Shown here: in pieces, positions 27,916-35,722 of the stretch
How positions within the stretch are numbered: the first letter of the stretch is position 1
How the letters are laid out: every line of letters starts with the position of its first letter
NCBI RefSeq assembly: GCF_004114795.1
Contig: NZ_CP035311.1
Span: 806,001-870,000 of the forward strand
Direction of reading: 5' to 3'
From: Janthinobacterium sp. 17J80-10
Lineage (GTDB): Bacteria; Pseudomonadota; Gammaproteobacteria; Burkholderiales; Burkholderiaceae_D
Length of the DNA stretch: 64,000 bases
Position numbers and translations under genes: made by a program
Notes under the pieces: generated by a model
Seen by the model: only the letters and a program-made list of their open reading frames with translations
The model's database searches: none
Told to the model about the DNA's origin: nothing

Positions 27916-27942
27916 AAAGCCCCCTGAAAAGGGGGCTTTTTT
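27916..27942 (+). terminator. Strong intrinsic terminator
   Basis: AAAGCCCCC-TGAAAA-GGGGGCTTT followed by further T residues. It lies 220 bp after the kinase stop, far for that operon and well placed to end a separate small transcript. Confidence 0.9.
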
Positions 27943-28192
27943 TCGTCCGCTCAATTCTTGCGTCAAGGCATAAAATTCCCTAAGTGCAATTAACTTCCTC
28001 TTATTTTTTGTAAATTCGCAAAAAATGCGAACTAAGCATTAGTACGCCTGGTCAAAAAAATTCGCGCGTTTCAAGAGTTTCAGCGTAGCAAGGAAATACC
28101 GCCTTCCTGAGGGAGTTCAGGAAGGGCAACGCGTATCCGCTGTGGTGTTATTTTTTCCTGGCATAAATTTAGTGTGCCGGGATGTTGTTCTT

Positions 28193-30319
28193 ATGCGCAT
28201 TTCGGGAAAAGATGAAAATTCTGTCTTGGTTTTTGCATTGATGCCTTTAAAAGATTTGCAAAATCTCTTTACCTCGCAACGCTCGCTACCGCACTGGCTG
28301 TTTGCCATCGGGGCGATGCTTGCGGCAGCGGCAGTTGCGGCGATTTTGCCGCAGCATTTTGGCCGCGAACCCGTGGTATTTCTCTGGTTTCTCCCGTCAA
28401 TTGCCGTGGCTGCCTTGTTTAGCGGATTCGCACAGGGCATCGTTGCCAGCCTGATGGGCGCTGTTGGCGGCTGGTGGCTGTCCGGGCTGTCCGCTGAAAT
28501 GGCGGCGTTGCCGCCGAACCTCACTGAACTGTTCCTGCTCCTGGCTTTTGGCCTGGCAATCAGTGCTCTGGGAGGGATGTTGCACTCCAGGCGAAGGCCG
28601 CAGTCACCCCCGCAGGACGCCGATGCAGAGCTGAGGCATACAAAATCGCACTTGCGCAGCGTCCTGGATAATTCGCCCGCCCTTATATCGATCAAGGACC
28701 TGGAGGGGCGGATCGTGGCGGTGAATCGCCGCTTGCTCGATATGCTGGGCAAACCGTCGGAAAATGTCGTCGGGCGCAATGTCCATGAACTCTTGCCGCG
28801 CGATGTGGCGGACCGCCTCTGGCATAGCGACCAGAGGGCCCTGCGGGCGGGCGTATTGCAGCACCAGGTCGAAGAGCTCTTGCACAAGGATGGCCAGTGC
28901 CGTACCTATATGGCGGCGAGGTTTCCGATTACGCATCTCGATACGGAGCAGCAGCTCGGCGTCTGTTCCATGTGGGTGGATATCTCGGCGCAGAAAAAGG
29001 CCGAGGAACAACTGGTGCATGTCGCCCAGCACGATGCCTTGACCGGCTTGCCCAATCGCGCGCTGGTCTACGAATTCGGCGACCTGTTGCTGGGCGCGGC
29101 GCGGCGCGGAAAAGGCAAGCTCGCCGTGCTGTTTTTTGACCTGGAACGCTTCAAGTCCTTGAACGATGCGTATGGCCGCGAAGCGGGCGACGGCATGCTG
29201 CAGGAAATTGCCCGGCGCCTGCGTCGCAATGTGCGCAGCAGCGACCTGGTCGGCCGAATGGGCAGCGATGAATTCGTGGTCATCCTGAGCGATGTGCAGT
29301 CGAGCCAGGACCTTGCCAATTCTGCAGCGCACCTGCGCGAAACCCTTGCCCAGCCCTATAGCGCCGAAGACTATGTCTTGCGGGCATCGCCGAGCATCGG
29401 TATCAGCCTCTATCCGGATGACGGCAACGATATCGATACCCTGATCCGCAATGCCGATGTGGCGATGCGCCATGCCCGGGATAACGCGCAAGTCGGCTAT
29501 CAATTTTTTACGCCGGCAATCCAACAAAACATCCGGCAGGAAATTGCAATCGAACAAAGATTGCGAGCTGGTATCGAACACGATGAATTCGAATTGTATT
29601 ATCAGCCGGTCGTCGATACCCGCACCCGCCGTATCGTGGGTGCCGAGGCCCTGATTCGCTGGCCGCAGGCCGATGGCGTCATCATGCAGCCGAATGAATT
29701 CATCCAGGTGGCCGAAGCCAATGGCGTCATCAACCAGCTGGGCACCTGGGTGATCCAGGAGGCATGCCGCCAGATACAGCAATGGCGCAGGCAGGGTTTG
29801 CCGCCGTTGCGCATTGCCGTCAATGTTTCGCCGGTGCAGTTCCGCGCCCGCAATTTTTATCAGCGCGTGGCCGATGCCGTCACCCGTTCCGGGATCGATC
29901 CTTCCTGCCTTGAACTGGAAGTGACTGAAAGCGCTCTCATGAAAAAGGCTGATGAAGCCAGCCAGACGCTGGCCAGCCTGAAAGCGCTGGGCTTGCAAAT
30001 TGCGCTGGATGATTTCGGCACGGGGTATTCCAGCCTGAGCCGCCTGGCAGGATTGCCGTTCGATAAACTGAAGGTGGATCAATCGTTCATTCGCAATATT
30101 GTCAGCGATAGCCGCTCGCTCGCCGTCACTGAAACCGTCATTGCGCTTGGCAAACGACTGGGCGTGAAGGTGGTGGCGGAAGGCATCGAAACGGAAGCGG
30201 CGTTTAGTTTATTGCGTGAATGTAAATGCGACCTGGGGCAAGGTTATCTTCTTAGCAAGCCCATGCCCGCTGATCAGTTCCGGCGCTGGCACCAGCAGCA
30301 CATTCTGGCTGCGGGATAG
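28193..30319 (+). CDS. Membrane GGDEF/EAL protein with PAS domain (degenerate GGDEF)
   Basis: Cyclic di-GMP signalling protein, 708 residues from the ATG at 28193. Four to five hydrophobic helices (about 34-130) form a small membrane sensor; a PAS domain follows (about 152-275), then GGDEF (about 280-440) and EAL (about 455-700). The cyclase signature reads G357-S-D-E-F, with Ser in place of the second Gly, so cyclase activity is doubtful. The phosphodiesterase part looks complete: EAL at 485-487, NVSP, ELEVTES, DDFGTGYSSL and KVVAEGIE. The net activity is probably cyclic di-GMP hydrolysis. The start is uncertain: GTG at 28142 and ATG at 28241 are in frame and no ribosome site stands out. Confidence 0.92.
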   Translation: MRISGKDENSVLVFALMPLKDLQNLFTSQRSLPHWLFAIGAMLAAAAVAAILPQHFGREPVVFLWFLPSIAVAALFSGFAQGIVASLMGAVGGWWLSGLSAEMAALPPNLTELFLLLAFGLAISALGGMLHSRRRPQSPPQDADAELRHTKSHLRSVLDNSPALISIKDLEGRIVAVNRRLLDMLGKPSENVVGRNVHELLPRDVADRLWHSDQRALRAGVLQHQVEELLHKDGQCRTYMAARFPITHLDTEQQLGVCSMWVDISAQKKAEEQLVHVAQHDALTGLPNRALVYEFGDLLLGAARRGKGKLAVLFFDLERFKSLNDAYGREAGDGMLQEIARRLRRNVRSSDLVGRMGSDEFVVILSDVQSSQDLANSAAHLRETLAQPYSAEDYVLRASPSIGISLYPDDGNDIDTLIRNADVAMRHARDNAQVGYQFFTPAIQQNIRQEIAIEQRLRAGIEHDEFELYYQPVVDTRTRRIVGAEALIRWPQADGVIMQPNEFIQVAEANGVINQLGTWVIQEACRQIQQWRRQGLPPLRIAVNVSPVQFRARNFYQRVADAVTRSGIDPSCLELEVTESALMKKADEASQTLASLKALGLQIALDDFGTGYSSLSRLAGLPFDKLKVDQSFIRNIVSDSRSLAVTETVIALGKRLGVKVVAEGIETEAAFSLLRECKCDLGQGYLLSKPMPADQFRRWHQQHILAAG

Positions 30320-30422
30320 AGCGTACCCCGCTTTCTCTCCTCCGGACATGCCGAAGCTGCCCGAGCCGCCCTTTTCTTGGTAAAATCAACTACTTATTCA
30401 ATCTTCAAAGGCATGGCTGAGT

Positions 30423-31274
30423 ATGTTGTACCCAGAATTGTTTAAATCCCTGGAACAAATTCGCTGGAATATGGAAACCGATATTCCCTGGGATCAGTTT
30501 GACCCCAGCCAGCTCACGGATGAGCAGGCGCAAACCATCAAGATGAATGCAATCACTGAATGGTCCGCCTTGCCCGCCACCGAGATGTTCCTGCGCGATA
30601 ACCGCGGCGACAGCGATTTTTGCGCCTTCATGTCGGTCTGGTTTTTTGAAGAACAAAAGCATTCGCTCGTGCTGATGGAATACCTGCGCCGCTTCCGTCC
30701 GGACCTGGTGCCTACCGAAGCCGAGTTGCATAACGTGCGCTTCGAATTCGACCCCGCGCCGCCGCTGGAAACGCTGATGCTGCATTTTTGCGGCGAGATC
30801 CGCCTGAATCACTGGTACCGCTGCGCCTCCGACTGGCATACCGAACCGGTGATCAAGCAAATCTACAAGATCATCAGCCAGGACGAAGCCCGCCATGGCG
30901 GCGCCTACCTGCGCTACATGAAGAAAGCCCTCGGTGAGTCAGGTGATGCCGCGCGTGCCGCCTTTGCCAAGATCGGCGTGCTGATGGCTTCTGCGCGCCG
31001 CACTGAAAAACCGCTGCATCCCACCAACCTGCACGTCAACCAGGCGCTGTTCCCCAACGATACGGTGCAAAGCCGCGTCCCTGATCCTGAATGGCTGGAG
31101 CACTGGCTCGATGGTCAGATCAAGTTCGACAGCAGCTGGGAAAAGAAAGTGGTGGATCGCATCCTGCACAACATGTCGCTGCTTTTCGAGCGCAGTTTTG
31201 AATCGGTGCAGGAATTGAACCGATATCGCAAGGAAGTTGTGGCGCGCCTGCCCGCGGCGCCGGCCGCGGCGTAA
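30423..31274 (+). CDS. Ferritin-like di-iron protein (acyl-ACP-desaturase-like)
   Basis: Soluble helical protein of 283 residues. Two carboxylate-bridged di-iron half-sites are visible: EEQKH in FFEEQKHSL near residue 76 and DEARH in ISQDEARHGG near 155, with further Glu residues on the partner helices (ITEWSALPATEMF; FCGEIRLNHW). This is the ferritin-like fold shared by soluble acyl-ACP desaturases and related oxygenases; the length fits that group better than ferritins. The substrate is unknown. A spaced AAAGG site lies at 30407-30411. It ends at a strong bidirectional terminator. Confidence 0.82.
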   Translation: MLYPELFKSLEQIRWNMETDIPWDQFDPSQLTDEQAQTIKMNAITEWSALPATEMFLRDNRGDSDFCAFMSVWFFEEQKHSLVLMEYLRRFRPDLVPTEAELHNVRFEFDPAPPLETLMLHFCGEIRLNHWYRCASDWHTEPVIKQIYKIISQDEARHGGAYLRYMKKALGESGDAARAAFAKIGVLMASARRTEKPLHPTNLHVNQALFPNDTVQSRVPDPEWLEHWLDGQIKFDSSWEKKVVDRILHNMSLLFERSFESVQELNRYRKEVVARLPAAPAAA

Positions 31275-31290
31275 CGCCTGGCAACCCAAT

Positions 31291-31326
31291 AAAAAAGCCG
31301 CAGCATCTTCATGCTGCGGCTTTTTT
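31291..31326. terminator. Bidirectional intrinsic terminator
   Basis: A 16-bp perfect stem (AAAAAAGCCGCAGCAT, loop CTTC, and its complement) with T-runs on both strands. It separates the convergent ferritin-like gene and PCu(A)C gene. Confidence 0.93.
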
Positions 31327-31351
31327 TTGTATGGCGGCTTTTTTTTGTATG
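31316..31351 (+). repeat. 18-bp tandem duplication at the terminator
   Basis: The unit GCGGCTTTTTTTTGTATG occurs twice in tandem (31316-31333 and 31334-31351), duplicating the T-tract and the flank of the terminator. Probably replication slippage. Confidence 0.75.
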
Positions 31352-31363
31352 GCGGCTGCTATT

Positions 31364-31873
31364 TTATTTGCCGGCGTCATGGCCGCCGTGTTGATGGCCG
31401 GTGCCGCTATCGTGCCCATGGTGGCGGTTCTCGCCGATCTGGTCGCTCACTTCCACAGTCACTGCCACTGCGCCGGCCTTTGCAAAACGCAATGTGAGCG
31501 GGAATTGCTCGCCTGCCTTGAGCGGCTTTTTCAGGTTCAGCAGCATCAGGTGGTAGCCGGCGCCGGGGCGCATCACGATTTTTGCGCCCGCGTCGATCGC
31601 AATGGCATCGACTTCGCGCATGCGCATCACATTGTCTTCCATCGACATGGTATGAATTTCCATCTTGCCCGCAACCGGCGAACTGGCGCCAACCAGTTGA
31701 TCCGGCGTGCTGCCGCGGTTTTCGATGCTGACGTAGGCCGCGCCACCGGGCTGGCCTGGCCGCGTCGGCCGCGCCGTCGGTTGTTCGATGGAGAGTTTTC
31801 CTGCACTGAAATCGCGTGCGGAAAGCGGGGCGGCAACGACGAGCAGGGCGGCAAAAACAAGGCGCAGATACAT
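31364..31873 (-). CDS. Periplasmic copper chaperone PCu(A)C
   Basis: Exported Cu(I) chaperone, 169 residues. A signal peptide (about 1-19) is followed by a cupredoxin-like domain carrying the family copper site His74, Met85, His108 and Met110 (H-x10-M, then HLM). The C-terminal tail is rich in His, Asp and Gly (HHGHDSGTGHQHGGHD), a second potential metal site. PCu(A)C proteins deliver copper to the CuA centre of cytochrome oxidase with Sco, and the coxB gene with a CuA site begins 2.7 kb away. It runs opposite to the oxidase locus, so it has its own promoter. Confidence 0.92.
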   Translation of the reverse strand: MYLRLVFAALLVVAAPLSARDFSAGKLSIEQPTARPTRPGQPGGAAYVSIENRGSTPDQLVGASSPVAGKMEIHTMSMEDNVMRMREVDAIAIDAGAKIVMRPGAGYHLMLLNLKKPLKAGEQFPLTLRFAKAGAVAVTVEVSDQIGENRHHGHDSGTGHQHGGHDAGK

Positions 31874-31964
31874 GGCAGGGTGCCTTCGATAAGCAGGGAA
31901 AAAAGAAAACGGCGTAAGCCGACTGGATTATAGCAAGCGCATCGCCACCATCAATTGGCTGCCC

Positions 31965-32435
31965 TCATTGACCGCCGGCATAGCCATGTTGCCGCCATGC
32001 CTCGTACACCACCACTGCGACCGTATTCGACAGGTTCAGGCTGCGGTTACCTGGCCGCATCGGCAAGCGGATGCGCTGTTCGGGTGCAAAGCTGTTGCGC
32101 AATGCCGGGTCCAGCCCCTTCGTTTCGGAACCGAATACGAAGACATCGCCGGGCTGGAAGTCAATCGAGGCAAACGGCGTGGCGCCATGCGTGGTCAGCG
32201 CAAACAGGCGCGCCGGGTCGGGCGCTTGTGCCGCGATAAAGGCATCCCAGTCGCGGTGCACTTTCATGGTCACGTACTCATGGTAATCAAGCCCTGCGCG
32301 CCGCATCTTGGCATCGTCCAGCGGAAAGCCGAGCGGCTCGATCAGGTGCAGCTGGGCGCCGGCGTTGGCGCAAAGGCGAATGATATTGCCGGTATTGGGG
32401 GGGATTTCCGGTTCGACCAGGACGACATGAAACAA
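31965..32435 (-). CDS. trmL: tRNA (cytidine/uridine-34 2'-O)-methyltransferase
   Basis: SPOUT-fold methyltransferase of 156 residues that modifies the wobble ribose of tRNA(Leu). The family segments EPEIPPNTGNIIRLCAN (8-24), FGSETKGLD and LPMRPGNRSLNLSNTVAVVVYE are nearly complete and form the trefoil knot that binds S-adenosylmethionine. The length is typical. It lies 9 bp downstream of the ComF-like gene, suggesting cotranscription. Confidence 0.95.
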   Translation of the reverse strand: MFHVVLVEPEIPPNTGNIIRLCANAGAQLHLIEPLGFPLDDAKMRRAGLDYHEYVTMKVHRDWDAFIAAQAPDPARLFALTTHGATPFASIDFQPGDVFVFGSETKGLDPALRNSFAPEQRIRLPMRPGNRSLNLSNTVAVVVYEAWRQHGYAGGQ

Positions 32436-32444
32436 GTGGGACTC

Positions 32445-33212
32445 CTATTGCTTTGCATGCCCGGGCGGAGTCCGGGCGAAGATCAGGTTGGTGACGCGCG
32501 CCGCGCCGAAGCGCTTGAGCGTGGCCGCTACTTCATTGAGCGTGGCGCCGGTGGTCAGGACATCGTCGACCACGCCGACATGGCGGCCGCGCACCGTATC
32601 GATAAAGGCTTGCGACACAGTGAATGCTTCGCGCAGATTGCCATGGCGTTCATCCTGCGCCAGCAGCGATTGCGCGCGCGTGTCGCGCAGGCGTTGCAGC
32701 AGCTGCGGGTACAGCGGCAAGCCCAGCAGGCGCGCCAGCGGCTTGGCCACTTCCAGCGCCTGGTTGAAGCCGCGCTCGCGCAGGCGGCGCGGCCCCAGGG
32801 GCACTGCCGTCAGCCAGTCCGGCAGCGGTGCGGCAGCTGCCGGGCTGCGCAGCAACGCATCGCGCTGCAATTGCGCAAACAGCGGCGCCAGCGCCAGCCG
32901 GCCGCCAAATTTCAGCGCCAGCGCGAGCTGATCCACCGGCGGAGAATAGTCGCTGGCAGTCACGGTGGCATCGAACGCCGGCGGCTGGCCCAGGCAATCG
33001 CCGCAACGGTCGCTATCGGCATCGTCATGCGCGGTCGCCAGCGGCGCGGCACATTGCCGGCAGCGCGGCCGCGTAAGGCCAAAGTAATGCGCATGGCAGC
33101 CGGCGCAGAGCGCCTGCCTGCCGCTGGCGCCGCACAGGGCGCAGGACGACGGCAGCACGTGCTGCAATTGCCGCAGGCAGCGCTGCATCCACAGGCGGGA
33201 GTCGAGAAGCAT
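32445..33212 (-). CDS. ComF-family phosphoribosyltransferase-like protein
   Basis: A 255-residue protein. The N-terminal part holds a zinc-ribbon-like set of Cys pairs (CALC, CAGC, CRQC, CGDC). The C-terminal part is a type I phosphoribosyltransferase domain with the PRPP loop GVVDDVLTTGAT. The family includes ComF of DNA uptake and GntX-like proteins; which role applies here is open, as no competence genes are adjacent. The ATG at 33212 was chosen over a TTG at 33218. Divergent from the methyltransferase gene. Confidence 0.92.
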   Translation of the reverse strand: MLLDSRLWMQRCLRQLQHVLPSSCALCGASGRQALCAGCHAHYFGLTRPRCRQCAAPLATAHDDADSDRCGDCLGQPPAFDATVTASDYSPPVDQLALALKFGGRLALAPLFAQLQRDALLRSPAAAAPLPDWLTAVPLGPRRLRERGFNQALEVAKPLARLLGLPLYPQLLQRLRDTRAQSLLAQDERHGNLREAFTVSQAFIDTVRGRHVGVVDDVLTTGATLNEVAATLKRFGAARVTNLIFARTPPGHAKQ

Positions 33213-33299
33213 GGGCAATCGGGCTTTCAGGCGTGTAAGCGTGTAAACTGACGGGCTGGCTGCATTTTTCTATTATCGCATCGAACTTTACGATTCCCC

Positions 33300-34247
33300 G
33301 TGGCGCCTCCAATTTCCCCCGACCAGTCCCGCCATTCCAGCGCGCCGATCGACCCGGCTTGCGTGCGCCGCGCCTTCGCCCGGCCGCAGCGCCTGCAGGA
33401 TTCACAATTTCTGCGCCGCGAGGTTGCGCAGCGCATGCATGAGCGCCTGCAACTGGTCAGGCTCGCCCCGCACGCCGTGCTCGATGCCGGGTGCGGCGAG
33501 GGTGCGGACTTGCCTGTTTTGCAAGACAGTTTTCCGCAAGCGCGCCTCCTCGGGCTCGATGCCGCGCCGGCCATGCTGGCGCTGGCGCAAGAGCGTCAGC
33601 GCGCCGCCATGTCTTCCGTCAACCGCCTCTTGAGCAAATGGCTGCCGCAAACCGTATTGCCGGGCGCGCAGGGTAGTCCGCTGCTCCTGGCCGGCGATTT
33701 TGCGCAACTGCCACTGGCTGCCAATGCCGTCGACCTGGTCTGGTCCAACCTTGCCGTGCACTGGCATCCGCAGCCCGACCGCGTCTTTGCGGAATGGCGA
33801 CGCGTGCTGCGCACGGATGGCTTGCTGATGTTTTCCTGTTTTGGCCCGGATACGTTCAAGGAATTGCGCAACGCTTTTGCCGTCATGGATTCAGCCCCGC
33901 ACAGCTTGCCCTTCGTTGACATGCACGATTTCGGCGACATGCTGGTCCAGGCCGGTTTCGCCACCCCGGTGATGGATATGGAATCGATCACCGTCACTTA
34001 TGACACGCCGGAAAAGCTGTTGGCGGATGCGCGCGCCTGGGGCGGCAATCCCCTGGCGAACCGGCGCCGCAGCTTGTGCGGCAGGCAGGAATGGGGGCGC
34101 ATGCTCGCGGCCATGGAGCAATTGCGCCGTGCCGACGGCAAGCTGGGCCTGAGCTTTGAAGTCATTTATGGCCACGCCTTCCGTCCGGCCCCGCGCACCA
34201 CAGCCAGCGGCGAAGCCATCATTCGCTTTGAGTTGCCTAAAAAGTAA
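33300..34247 (+). CDS. SAM-dependent methyltransferase, BioC-like
   Basis: Class I methyltransferase of 315 residues with motif I VLDAGCGEG (about 60-68), a GLDAAPAM segment after strand 2, DLVWSNLAVHW and LLMFSCFGPDTFKELR. These last two match BioC (malonyl-ACP O-methyltransferase of biotin synthesis), but the protein is longer than typical BioC and no other bio genes are near. The start is a GTG at 33300 without a clear ribosome site. It might equally be a quinone-pathway relative. Confidence 0.8.
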   Translation: MAPPISPDQSRHSSAPIDPACVRRAFARPQRLQDSQFLRREVAQRMHERLQLVRLAPHAVLDAGCGEGADLPVLQDSFPQARLLGLDAAPAMLALAQERQRAAMSSVNRLLSKWLPQTVLPGAQGSPLLLAGDFAQLPLAANAVDLVWSNLAVHWHPQPDRVFAEWRRVLRTDGLLMFSCFGPDTFKELRNAFAVMDSAPHSLPFVDMHDFGDMLVQAGFATPVMDMESITVTYDTPEKLLADARAWGGNPLANRRRSLCGRQEWGRMLAAMEQLRRADGKLGLSFEVIYGHAFRPAPRTTASGEAIIRFELPKK

Positions 34248-34343
34248 GCAAGGGCGCTAAAAAAATTATTCTGAGGGCGGAGTGGATTTGATTTGAATCA
34301 ATGCCTATAGGAATAATGTTGTGGTTGAAAAATGCTTTTCCCC

Positions 34344-34373
34344 TTGATAACAAAGGGCTTTCCGCCTTATACT
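34344..34373 (+). promoter_or_regulatory. Sigma-70-type promoter for the cytochrome oxidase operon
   Basis: TTGATA (34344-34349), 18-bp spacer, TATACT (34368-34373). It leaves a leader of about 165 nt before coxB. Confidence 0.65.
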
Positions 34374-34460
34374 CCTCCGGTTATACGCTGGCCGGCTTAT
34401 GTGCTGCCTGTTTGCAAAGAAAAGCAAGCGCAGGTGGGGTCAAAAACAAGGCATGAACGC

Positions 34461-34490
34461 GGCGATCAAGCATGATTGCTTGCTATCGCC
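34461..34490 (+). other. Long hairpin in the coxB leader
   Basis: GGCGAT + CAAGCA, loop TGAT, then TGCTTG + CT + ATCGCC: a 12-bp stem with a 2-nt bulge, ending 53 bp before the coxB ATG. No T-run follows, so it is more likely a stability or translation element than a terminator. Confidence 0.55.
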
Positions 34491-34543
34491 GTAACGCTGG
34501 CTGGTTCTGGACAGAATTCTAATTTTGGGCTTTTGAGGAAACT

Positions 34544-35704
34544 ATGAAATATGCAAAGCGCCTTCAATCGTTGATGCTTTACGCATTGGGCATGGCGGCT
34601 GCAGTGCCGGCCTGGGCGGTGGAAGTAGGCGACAGCCAGGGCGGCCCGGCCGTGCGTCAACTGAACCTGCAGGCGCCGGTCACCCGGATCGCCGAACAGA
34701 TTGATTCCCTGCACACCATGATGCTGGTGATCTGCCTGGTCATCTTCGTTGCCGTGTTTGGCGTGATGTTTTATTCGATCTTCAAGCATCGCAAGTCGGT
34801 TGGCCACAAGCCGGCGACGTTCCATGAAAGCGTCGCCGTTGAAATCGCCTGGACCGTGGTGCCATTCCTCATCGTCATCATGATGGCATGGCCCGCCACC
34901 AAGACCGTGGTCGCCATGAAGGATACCTCCAATGCCGATATCACCATCAAGGCGACCGGCATGCAGTGGAAATGGGGTTACGACTACCTCAAGGGTGAAG
35001 GCGCAGGCATTTCCTTCCTGTCCAACCTGGCTACCCCGCGTGACCAGGACCCGTCCAAGGTCAAGAACGACAACTACCTGATCGAAGTCGACAATGAAGT
35101 GGTCGTCCCGGTCAACAAGAAAGTTCGTATCGTTACCACCGCCAATGACGTCATCCATGGCTGGACCATTCCCGCCTTCGGCGTCAAGCAGGATGCGATT
35201 CCCGGTTTCGTGCGCGACACCTGGTTCCGTGCTGAAAAAGTCGGTACCTACCGCGGCAACTGCGTCGAGCTGTGCGGCAAGGACCACGCCTTCATGCCGA
35301 TCGTGGTCAAGGTCGTGAGCGATGCCGAATACACCGCCTGGGTCGATACCAAGAAAAAGGAAATGGCTGCCAAGGCAGATGATCCGAGCAAGGTCTGGAC
35401 CATCGACGAACTGAAGCAGCGCGGCGAAAAAGTCTACGCAGCCAATTGCGTTGCCTGCCACCAGGCTAACGGCAAAGGCGTGCCGGGTGCGTTTGCGGCA
35501 CTGGATGGCTCGAAAGTCGTGAGCGGTCCCAAAGCCGAGCAAATCAAGATCGTACTGAACGGCAAGAACGCAATGCCGCCCTGGAAAGGCTCCCTGTCCG
35601 ATACTGAAATTGCTGCGGTGATCACCTATACCCGCAACAGCTGGTCGAACAAGGCCCAGGAAAATATCGTACAACCGGCTGAAGTTCTGGCTGCGCGCAA
35701 GTAA
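34544..35704 (+). CDS. coxB: Cytochrome c oxidase subunit II with C-terminal cytochrome c domain
   Basis: Entry point of electrons into the aa3-type oxidase, 386 residues. A signal peptide (cleaved near AWAVE) and two membrane helices (about 58-80, 100-118) are followed by the cupredoxin domain. The CuA ligands are His205, Cys240, Glu242, Cys244, His248 and Met251. A fused cytochrome c domain carries CVACH (302-306) and an axial Met in NAMPPW, so this is a caa3-like subunit. First gene of the oxidase cluster, behind a sigma-70 promoter and a structured leader. Confidence 0.97.
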   Translation: MKYAKRLQSLMLYALGMAAAVPAWAVEVGDSQGGPAVRQLNLQAPVTRIAEQIDSLHTMMLVICLVIFVAVFGVMFYSIFKHRKSVGHKPATFHESVAVEIAWTVVPFLIVIMMAWPATKTVVAMKDTSNADITIKATGMQWKWGYDYLKGEGAGISFLSNLATPRDQDPSKVKNDNYLIEVDNEVVVPVNKKVRIVTTANDVIHGWTIPAFGVKQDAIPGFVRDTWFRAEKVGTYRGNCVELCGKDHAFMPIVVKVVSDAEYTAWVDTKKKEMAAKADDPSKVWTIDELKQRGEKVYAANCVACHQANGKGVPGAFAALDGSKVVSGPKAEQIKIVLNGKNAMPPWKGSLSDTEIAAVITYTRNSWSNKAQENIVQPAEVLAARK

Positions 35705-35722
35705 ATAATCAGGAGTTTTGAG

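Larger units (their letters stand above)
27694..28192. other. 500-bp non-coding stretch with regulatory box, hairpins and terminator
   Basis: Between the kinase and GGDEF/EAL genes I see, in order: a PmrA/QseB-type box (27770-27786), a perfect 9-bp hairpin (27816-27837), an intrinsic terminator (27916-27942), a short inverted repeat TTCGCA/TGCGAA near 28015-28031, and A+T-rich DNA before the next gene. No convincing protein-coding frame. The first three elements together suggest a small transcript of about 150 nt. Confidence 0.5.

Noticed and set aside
30413-30445. Ten-codon frame overlapping the start of the ferritin-like gene
   Set aside because: It has an ATG near AAAGG but is too short and not clearly a leader peptide; chance overlap is more likely.
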